This document shows, piece after piece, positions 26,055 through 33,428 of a stretch of 64,000 nucleotides of DNA (position 1 is the first letter of the stretch; each line of letters starts with the position of its first letter). A program made the position numbers and the translations under genes. The stretch comes from Anaerolineales bacterium (GTDB lineage: Bacteria > Chloroflexota > Anaerolineae > Anaerolineales > Villigracilaceae): contig JABTTV010000001.1 of the NCBI GenBank assembly GCA_015075725.1, positions 3,711,223-3,775,222 on the forward strand, given 5' to 3'. Under the pieces are notes generated by a model that saw only the letters and a program-made list of their open reading frames with translations, searched no databases and was not told where the DNA came from.

Positions 26055-29027
26055 ATGAGATATATCATCATCGGCGATGGCGCGACCGGCACAACCGCGG
26101 CGTATTACATCCGCGCGGCGGATCAAGATGCGTCCATTACCATCGTCTCGGACGACCCGAATCCTGCCTATTACCGCGCGGCGCTCACGAATTACCTGCT
26201 GGGGGAATTACAAGAGTCTCAACTATTTGCCGTCCCACCCGATTTTTACATAACAAACGAAATCGACCGCATCCTTGCCCGTGTCAGCGCTGTGGATACG
26301 AAAAACAACAAGGTGACCCTCGCCGATGACCGTGAGATCGAATATGACCAGCTGTTAATAGCCAGCGGTTCACGTCCGAACACGCCGACCTTCCCCGGCG
26401 CGGAACTTTCCGGCGTGATGACCATGCGCACGCTTCAAGACGTCCGAACCGTGTTGGACGGAATCCGTTCGGGCAAGGTCAAACGTGCGGTGGTTGTCGG
26501 GGGCGGTCCGCTCGGCATCGAATGGGTGCAGGGCTTGATGCGCTACAAAGTCCACGTCACGTATCTTTTACGCGGCGACATGTTCTTCGACCGCGCTTTG
26601 GACCGGACCGGCTCAGACCTTGTCATCAGCCGATTGCGCGCCGAGGGGGTGGATGTGCGCTTGAACGAAGAGATCGACACCGCCATCGGCGATTGGAACG
26701 GGAAATTGAAAGCCATCCGGCTCAAGAATGCCAACCAGACCATCGACTGTCAACTCGCAGGAACCGCCATCGGCATCCGCCCGAACCTCGAATTCCTGCA
26801 GGACTCCGGCATCGAAATGGCAAAAGACGAAAAGCGCGGAACGCTCCTCGGTGTGACCGTGGATAAACACATGCGCACGAACGTCCCGAACGTCTATGCG
26901 GGCGGCGATGTAATTCACCGAACGCTCGGTTTGTGGGAACCGGCGCGATTGCAGGGGCGCATCGCCGGGCGCAACATGGCGGGCGGCACAGAAACCTATG
27001 AACCCGGCGAACATTATTTCGCCACCCGCCTGTACGACCTCGACTTTGCCAGCGTGGGCAGCATCAACGAAAAGCCGGACGACCAGGTGCTTGTGGATTT
27101 CCCGCGCGGGAGCGGGCGCATCGCTTATCGGAAAGTAGTGATCCGCGATGGGATACTTGTCGGCGCGCTCATGCTTGGTCAGCGCAAGGAGAACGTGCGC
27201 AGGAACGGATTGTTCTTCAAGAAATTGATTGAAAGGAAGACCAACGTCTCGTCGGTGGCGGAACGCATGCTCGACCCGGAGTTCGACCTGCCTGGCTGGA
27301 TCGACTCGCTCAACATGAGCAGCCAAGTCATCGCTGTCCGCAGCATGATCGCAACATCGGCACTACCCTCGCCCGCCAGCCTGCGCAAGAGCGAAATGAC
27401 CAGCACGGGCAATACCTTTGCAGTCAAACCGCTGAAGACGCCGCATGCTGTTTTGAAAATGAACGGCTCCACCCATTCCATCGACGACATTCTCACCATC
27501 GGGCGCAACGCGGAAAACAACGTCGTCATCAAGGAGCCGCTCGTTTCGAGCCGCCACGCACGCATCGAAAAACGCGGGGTCGCCTACTTCATTGTCGATA
27601 ATAAAAGCACGAACGGCACATTCGTCAACGAGAACCGGATCGGAGAACCTCTTGCGCTAAAAGACGGCGACGTAATCGAGATCGGCCATACCACGCTGAA
27701 ATTTGCAGTCGAAGCTGAAGCGCAAAAGACCAGCGTCCTGCCGGAGGAGATTCCGCTCGAAGCGCCGCCGCAGGAACTCTTCACACCGGGCGCGATCGAA
27801 TACAACGGCAAGCGCATCGAACTCAAGCATGACACCATCACTTTGGGGCGCGACCCCGAGGCGACGATCCGCATCGAAGACCCGACCGTATCCTTCATGC
27901 ACGCGCAGATCGCGCACCACGGCGAGCATCATTACCTGCGCGACCTCGGAAGCCGCAACGGCACCTTCGTCAACGATACGCTCGTCGTCACGCCTTGCGT
28001 ATTGAACGACGGCGACATCATCCGCATCGGCAAGGTCAAACTGACATTCCATTCCGGCATGACCAGCCCCGCGCCTGCGCCGAAACATGCAAAGACCGAA
28101 TTCCTGCAAAGCGTAAAGGTCGAAAAATCCTGGGGGCAATTGATCGCCTACTCCGGCTCGACCATCGGTTTGAGTTTCGCGCTCAAGCCGCCGTCCGTCA
28201 CGCTCGGGCGCGACCCCGGGTCGAACGCCATCACATTGCAGCACCAGACCATCAGCCGTGAGCATGCGCGATTCGACTGGCGCGACGAGAAATGGTTCGT
28301 CACAGATTTGCAGAGCGCGAACGGCACACGCATCAACGGGACCCAACTCGCGCCGAACAAGGAAAGCCCGATCGCTCCCGCCGACGAACTTCAATTCGGC
28401 GACGTCAAATTAGTCTTCGTTCCCTCTGCCGCATCCGCCGGGAAGACTAGCGGCTTGCCGATGACTTTCGTGATGGAACCCGAAGAGCATGTGCAAGAAC
28501 CGCCGCCGGTCAAAGCGGAAGAAAAGAAAGAAGCACGAATCGAAGCGGCGCAGATCATGGAAAAGCCGAAACCTCCAATCCGGGATTCCGCACCGGAGGC
28601 GCCAGCGAAACCGCAATCCCCAGTCCAGGATTCCGCGCCAAAGGAATCAGAGAAATCCCAGGTTCCGGTTCGAGATTCCGCCCCGGGCAGAGTCGGAGGC
28701 GAGGCGACAAATTTCATCCAGACTTCCTTCCCCACCCGCCTCACGGTTCTCGCCGGGCCCGGGATTGGTCGCAGCATCCTGTTGGTAAAACTCCCGCTGA
28801 CGGTGGGCCGCACAACCACGGAAGATGTGCAGGGACTCGACGATCCGCTGATCTCGCGCAGGCATCTGCGAATCGTTTTGAACCCGGACGGGACGATCGG
28901 GGTCAGCGACATCGGCAGCGTGAACGGGACGTTTTATAACGGTATAAAACTTGAAGTCAACCAGGCTGTCGTCCTGAATAAAGGCGACGAATTACGTTTG
29001 GGCAGCACTGTTTTAAAGGCAGAGTAG
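26055..29027 (+). CDS. NAD(P)H:acceptor flavoprotein fused to four FHA domains
   Basis: 990 residues. Residues 1 to about 420 are a two-dinucleotide-fold flavoprotein related to NirB/rubredoxin reductases: FAD motif IIIGDGATGTTAA at the N-terminus, NAD(P)H motif AVVVGGGPLGIEW near 138, and the FAD-closing segment NVYAGGDV. Four FHA domains follow, at about 464-550, 578-666, 694-788 and 895-990, each with a GR turn, a S-x-x-H and an NG. A Pro/Ala-rich linker with three copies of a DSAP unit lies between the third and fourth. FHA domains bind phosphothreonine peptides, so the reductase may be docked or controlled by a Thr kinase. The next gene begins 1 base after the stop. I know of no characterised enzyme with this layout. 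Confidence 0.82.
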   Translation: MRYIIIGDGATGTTAAYYIRAADQDASITIVSDDPNPAYYRAALTNYLLGELQESQLFAVPPDFYITNEIDRILARVSAVDTKNNKVTLADDREIEYDQLLIASGSRPNTPTFPGAELSGVMTMRTLQDVRTVLDGIRSGKVKRAVVVGGGPLGIEWVQGLMRYKVHVTYLLRGDMFFDRALDRTGSDLVISRLRAEGVDVRLNEEIDTAIGDWNGKLKAIRLKNANQTIDCQLAGTAIGIRPNLEFLQDSGIEMAKDEKRGTLLGVTVDKHMRTNVPNVYAGGDVIHRTLGLWEPARLQGRIAGRNMAGGTETYEPGEHYFATRLYDLDFASVGSINEKPDDQVLVDFPRGSGRIAYRKVVIRDGILVGALMLGQRKENVRRNGLFFKKLIERKTNVSSVAERMLDPEFDLPGWIDSLNMSSQVIAVRSMIATSALPSPASLRKSEMTSTGNTFAVKPLKTPHAVLKMNGSTHSIDDILTIGRNAENNVVIKEPLVSSRHARIEKRGVAYFIVDNKSTNGTFVNENRIGEPLALKDGDVIEIGHTTLKFAVEAEAQKTSVLPEEIPLEAPPQELFTPGAIEYNGKRIELKHDTITLGRDPEATIRIEDPTVSFMHAQIAHHGEHHYLRDLGSRNGTFVNDTLVVTPCVLNDGDIIRIGKVKLTFHSGMTSPAPAPKHAKTEFLQSVKVEKSWGQLIAYSGSTIGLSFALKPPSVTLGRDPGSNAITLQHQTISREHARFDWRDEKWFVTDLQSANGTRINGTQLAPNKESPIAPADELQFGDVKLVFVPSAASAGKTSGLPMTFVMEPEEHVQEPPPVKAEEKKEARIEAAQIMEKPKPPIRDSAPEAPAKPQSPVQDSAPKESEKSQVPVRDSAPGRVGGEATNFIQTSFPTRLTVLAGPGIGRSILLVKLPLTVGRTTTEDVQGLDDPLISRRHLRIVLNPDGTIGVSDIGSVNGTFYNGIKLEVNQAVVLNKGDELRLGSTVLKAE

Positions 29028-29028
29028 C

Positions 29029-30810
29029 ATGACTTTAGATTACATCGAAGAACTGCGGAACGAAGTCGAACGCGAGGTAATGGCGTGCATCGGATGCAAC
29101 GACTGCATGCTCGCCTGCCCGCTGCCGGAAAAGGCGCGCGTGACCATCGCGGAATTAAACGCAGGCGTGTTGGCGGACCGAATCACTTCGGTGAACGTGA
29201 TCAATTTCGTTACCGCCTGCACGCAATGCCAGCAATGCATACCGGTCTGCCCGGCGAACCTTCACCGCGCCGACATGGTCTTGTGGAACAAGATGAAGGT
29301 GGAGCATGTGGCGCCGGACCGCCCGATGCCTTTGCAGGTGGGTTCGCAAGTCGTGCAATCCAACTGGACGCTCGACAGCCTCGCGCGTCAACTGATCAAT
29401 TATCAATTGTTCAACGGCGTCCCGGTCGAACATTTGCGGCGCATGTTGTTGAGCTGCACTTTGAGGCAACTTGCCGAAGGAGAGACGTTATGCCGGGAAG
29501 GCGAATTCCACGAACGGTTGTATATCGTCTTGGAAGGCGAGATCGAACAATCGGTCTCGACCGCGACCGGCAGCAATATGCGCATCCTTGTGCTGACCGC
29601 CGGGACCTTCCACGGGGAGATGGGCGTGCTGAGCAACCTTGCCGAAGGCTACAACCTAGTGGCGATGCAAAAATCCATCGCGCTGGAGATGCCCAAAGCC
29701 ACCGTCCACCGCATGATGAAGGAACTGACGGCGTTCAAGGCGACGATGGACGAACTCTACCGCCGCCGCGCCTTGTGGACCTACGCGATCCGTTCGCCGC
29801 TGTTCAAGTCCGTGCCGGAGTCAGCCGTCGAAGGATTGTTGAACGACGCCACATTGCGGATCTTCCGTGCGGGCGAGGTCATTTACCGCGAAGGCGAATC
29901 GGGCGGCGACCTGTGCCTCGTCCAAGCCGGGTATCTGCGGGTATCGCGCAAACACTTCGACTCGGAACTTGTGATGCAGTACTACCGCGAGGGGGATATC
30001 TTCGGCGCATCCTCGATCCTTTTCAAACAACCGCAGTCCACAACGGTGACCGCCAATACCCGCGCCGAAGTGGTCTTCATCCCCGCCGCGAGCGTGCTCG
30101 CCTTATTGGAGAAATACCCCGACCTGCGTTCGCGCCTTGTGGAAGAGGCGTACAAAAGCGATCAACTGCTCAGGCTTGCCAAGCCGCAGGCGAAGGAATC
30201 GACGACGACGGGCATGGCGGGCATTCAGACCATCCAGGAGAACATCTCGCTCAAGGCGCTGATGGACCAGGGCGTGATGCAGGCGCACGAGATCCTCGTG
30301 ATCGATACCGCCACATGCACGAACTGCAACAACTGCGTGGACGCCTGCGGGCGGCGGCATGGCAATTCACGGCTCGAACGGCGCGGCTTGCAGATGGGCA
30401 ACCTGCTCTTCCCGACCGCCTGCCGCCACTGCGAAGACCCGGTCTGCCTGCTCTGCTCGGTCAACGGCATCGTCCGCAAACCGGACGGCGAGATAAGCAT
30501 CGTGACGGAAAACTGCATCGGCTGCGGCGCATGTTCGGAGCGCTGCCCGTATGGAAACATTCAAATGCACGACCGGCACAAGGAAAGCGGATTCCTGCTG
30601 CCGATGTTGAAATCACTGGGATTGAAAAAAGACGAATCCCACTCGCGCGACCGCATCGCGGTGAAATGCAACCTGTGCGAAGGCTACGACGATTACGCCT
30701 GCGTGCGCGCCTGCCCTGTCGGCGCGGCAATGCGCATCGACCCGGTGGAGCAGTTCAAACGCGAAGACTTGAACATCGGTCTTGAAATAAAGAAGCAGGG
30801 CGGGCGGTAA
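29029..30810 (+). CDS. Poly-ferredoxin with two CRP-like (cyclic-nucleotide-binding fold) domains
   Basis: 593 residues. The N-terminus holds two [4Fe-4S] motifs (CIGCNDCMLACP near 20; CTQCQQCIPVCP near 65). Two CAP_ED/CRP-like beta-roll domains follow (about 140-235 and 275-370). The C-terminal part is a DmsB/NrfC-like electron-transfer unit with four more motifs (CTNCNNCVDAC, CRHCEDPVCLLC, CIGCGACSERCP and CNLCEGYDDYACVRACP), six clusters in all. The ligand-contact FGE and Arg of true cAMP sites are altered: HGEMG without Arg in the first, FGASS in the second, so the domains may bind another ligand or only proteins. It sits between the flavoprotein and cytochrome genes and overlaps the latter by 1 base, so it is the likely electron shuttle. 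Confidence 0.85.
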   Translation: MTLDYIEELRNEVEREVMACIGCNDCMLACPLPEKARVTIAELNAGVLADRITSVNVINFVTACTQCQQCIPVCPANLHRADMVLWNKMKVEHVAPDRPMPLQVGSQVVQSNWTLDSLARQLINYQLFNGVPVEHLRRMLLSCTLRQLAEGETLCREGEFHERLYIVLEGEIEQSVSTATGSNMRILVLTAGTFHGEMGVLSNLAEGYNLVAMQKSIALEMPKATVHRMMKELTAFKATMDELYRRRALWTYAIRSPLFKSVPESAVEGLLNDATLRIFRAGEVIYREGESGGDLCLVQAGYLRVSRKHFDSELVMQYYREGDIFGASSILFKQPQSTTVTANTRAEVVFIPAASVLALLEKYPDLRSRLVEEAYKSDQLLRLAKPQAKESTTTGMAGIQTIQENISLKALMDQGVMQAHEILVIDTATCTNCNNCVDACGRRHGNSRLERRGLQMGNLLFPTACRHCEDPVCLLCSVNGIVRKPDGEISIVTENCIGCGACSERCPYGNIQMHDRHKESGFLLPMLKSLGLKKDESHSRDRIAVKCNLCEGYDDYACVRACPVGAAMRIDPVEQFKREDLNIGLEIKKQGGR

Positions 30811-33290
30811 TGAAAAAGCGGATTCAACTAAAACGCAAATACGGCATATTCGAGCGGGCTCTTCCCTGGATTGGGATCAGCCTGGTGTTCCTGTGCCTCT
30901 GTTCTTTCGGCATGTTCCTCTCGATGAATTTCATCCGCGATCTGCTCGAAACAACGCGCGTTTCGATGCTCATCCTTATCTCGGCTTTGGGGGCGTCCGT
31001 CGTCCTGCTTTCATTGATCGTGGGTTTCTACAGCGCGCGCAAACGCCTGCTCCAGGAAAAACTGCCCGGTACGATGATGTCCTGGCTCAAGTCGCACATC
31101 TATCTCGGCCTGCTTGCCTTCGGTCTGGCGCTCGTGCATGCGTTCATCGCCATCGTCAAAGCGGAGCCTTCAGGGGGCAGTCTTTCGCTGACGGTCTTCC
31201 TGATCCTGGTCGTTAGCGGGATCTTCTGGCGCATCGTCTATGTCGCCTTCCCGCCAGTGGTCGCTGATTCAGTCGGCAACCTTGCGGTCAAGGATACGAA
31301 CGCCAAAGCGCACCTCGTGCAGGTCGAGATGGACAAACTATTGGCGGGGAAATCTTCCGAGTTTCGGCGTGGAGCAATGGAAGGGGTAAAGTTCGGCAAG
31401 TGGAAACGGATCGAATCCAGCCTGCGACTGCCGCCGGAGGAAACCGGTGAATGGGAAAACTGGAAGCGCCTCGCCGACCGGGTTATCCGTTACGCCCGCC
31501 GCGAGCGCGCGCAGAAATTCTACGCCGCCTTCATGCAGGGATGGAAATGGCTGCACATCCCGCTAGCCATCCTGTTTTTATTCATCGTCTCGTTCCACGT
31601 GCTCGAAGTCTTTACCAACATCAGCAAACCGGTCCACGGGGCATTGACCGGCCTGCCGCCCGCCACGGAATGCAAACGCTGTCACGCCGATATCTATGAA
31701 GAATGGAGCGTGAGCATGCACTCGCAGGCTCAAAGCGGACCGGTGGTGGTCGCGCAGACCATCATGGCACTCGAAAAACATCCCGAATTCGGGCGCGCCT
31801 GTAACAACTGTCATGCGCCCATCGGCACATCCATCACGCAGGAGGTCATCCTGCCATTGGATGCGGAGAACGTCTTCCGCCCGGAGCCGAACGGCGCAGT
31901 GATGGATGATGGTGTCACCTGCATCGTCTGTCACACGCTCGAAGCCGCACCCGAGGAAAGGCGCGGGATGGCGGACCACTTCCCGGTTGGGGTAGGAGGC
32001 GCAAAATCCTTCACGGATATGTTCGGTCCCTCTTTGGGTGAGATTCCGGCACTGCCGAACGTCTGGCACGAATCCAAGACCGGATTCATGACCGACAACA
32101 TTTCTTCATCCCGTTTATGCGGCTCATGCCATAACGTCAAAGTGGATATCGACGGCGACGGCGAGATCACCGCGTTCCCCGGAAGCGACGGCAGTTTCAG
32201 CGATTTGGATGAAGATAACCAACTTGACGAGAATGAACTGGAATTCGACGATGAAGGCAAATTGGAAGACCTGGTTTTGCAAACGACCTTCGACGAGTGG
32301 GAGGATTACGTCGCGCTGCAAGAATCGCGCGGACAGCCCGCGCTTGGCTGTGTGGACTGTCACATGCCGCAACTGCCAAATGGACCCGTCGTCTCGCCGG
32401 AGTCCGGCTACCCCTTCCCCATCGCGCAGGAACGCGAGCGCCAATCGCATACTTTTGCAGGCGTGGATTACGATCTTGCACCGGATAGATACACGCCCGA
32501 GCAGTTCGCTCACGTCCAGGAAGAACGCGAGGCGTTGTTGAGGTCCGCCGCCAGTCTGACCATTGATTTGGTACACAACGCCGAAGATGGCACGATCACA
32601 GCCACTGTGACGGTGCAGAGCAATCTCGTCGGTCACAGCCTGCCGACCGGCTTTGCCTTTGCGCGGCAGATGTGGCTCGAAGTCTCAGCGGTCACAGTTG
32701 ACGGCGAACCGGTCTGCCTGACCGACATCGAAACCGAATTCGGCACGATCGGCGCGCAATGCGCCTCGGGCGTGATCGAAACGCCGCAAGCGGACCTGCT
32801 GACATGCAATCCGCTTTCGGTAGCGAAGTTCGGAATCAAGCCGAGCAAGAACGGCGAACTGATCGTCCTGAACAAGGATGCAACTGCGCCCATCGAGGAC
32901 TGCGACCCGTGGCTGGCGAATTTCCAAAAAGTTTTGACCGAACCCATCGGCGAGACCTTCTTCGAAAGACCATACCAGACCCCCGCCGCGGACATCGTCA
33001 AGACCCGCGTGCGCGTCAGTGACGGGCAGGCGATGGACGCAATCAACCCGACCACGCTTGTAAACGGTCAGGTACGGGATTCGGCTTCGTTCGATTACGT
33101 CTTCGACGCGGCAGAATTCCCCGGCGAGCAGATCGTCGTCAATGCCGTCTTCCACTTCCGCCACCTGCCGCCCTACTTCGTGCGCGGGCTGGAGGATTAT
33201 TATCCCGAAGGCATTACGCCTGAAATTTTGCTCCAGAATATGACGGTGATCGATATGGCGGAAGCGAGCGGGATTATTCTGCTGCCATAA
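30810..33290 (+). CDS. Membrane cytochrome b with extracytoplasmic five-heme cytochrome c domain
   Basis: 826 residues. Five membrane helices (about 18-42, 52-74, 91-116, 124-146, 246-272) carry paired histidines in helix 3 (SHIYLGLLAFGLALVH) and helix 5 (LHIPLAILFLFIVSFH), as in cytochrome b561/ferric reductase heme binding. After them come five CxxCH c-heme sites: CKRCH (287), CNNCH (330), CIVCH (370), CGSCH (437) and CVDCH (513). An Asp-rich stretch with EF-hand-like loops (DIDGDGEI and DEDNQLDENE, about 446-480) lies between the fourth and fifth. The last 280 residues are beta-rich without hemes. It probably passes electrons from the cytoplasmic proteins across the membrane; the terminal acceptor is unknown. 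It starts at the last base of the previous stop codon. Confidence 0.85.
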   Translation: MKKRIQLKRKYGIFERALPWIGISLVFLCLCSFGMFLSMNFIRDLLETTRVSMLILISALGASVVLLSLIVGFYSARKRLLQEKLPGTMMSWLKSHIYLGLLAFGLALVHAFIAIVKAEPSGGSLSLTVFLILVVSGIFWRIVYVAFPPVVADSVGNLAVKDTNAKAHLVQVEMDKLLAGKSSEFRRGAMEGVKFGKWKRIESSLRLPPEETGEWENWKRLADRVIRYARRERAQKFYAAFMQGWKWLHIPLAILFLFIVSFHVLEVFTNISKPVHGALTGLPPATECKRCHADIYEEWSVSMHSQAQSGPVVVAQTIMALEKHPEFGRACNNCHAPIGTSITQEVILPLDAENVFRPEPNGAVMDDGVTCIVCHTLEAAPEERRGMADHFPVGVGGAKSFTDMFGPSLGEIPALPNVWHESKTGFMTDNISSSRLCGSCHNVKVDIDGDGEITAFPGSDGSFSDLDEDNQLDENELEFDDEGKLEDLVLQTTFDEWEDYVALQESRGQPALGCVDCHMPQLPNGPVVSPESGYPFPIAQERERQSHTFAGVDYDLAPDRYTPEQFAHVQEEREALLRSAASLTIDLVHNAEDGTITATVTVQSNLVGHSLPTGFAFARQMWLEVSAVTVDGEPVCLTDIETEFGTIGAQCASGVIETPQADLLTCNPLSVAKFGIKPSKNGELIVLNKDATAPIEDCDPWLANFQKVLTEPIGETFFERPYQTPAADIVKTRVRVSDGQAMDAINPTTLVNGQVRDSASFDYVFDAAEFPGEQIVVNAVFHFRHLPPYFVRGLEDYYPEGITPEILLQNMTVIDMAEASGIILLP

Positions 33291-33428
33291 AGCTGATAGA
33301 ATCTGAAGTACGGTTGGTGAACATGTAATAATCCTTATATGTGAGCTTGTTTGGCTACGCGCAAGTCGCAATGTAATTCCAACATCCCTCACAAGAAGGG
33401 TTCGTAATTTCTTGAAAGGGGTAAACTT

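Noticed and set aside
29085..30785. A long second-frame reading frame (566 codons) inside the ferredoxin gene
   Set aside because: It is rich in Arg, Pro and His and lacks any family motif, while the other frame encodes six clear iron-sulfur motifs and two CRP-like folds. It is a shadow of a GC-rich gene.
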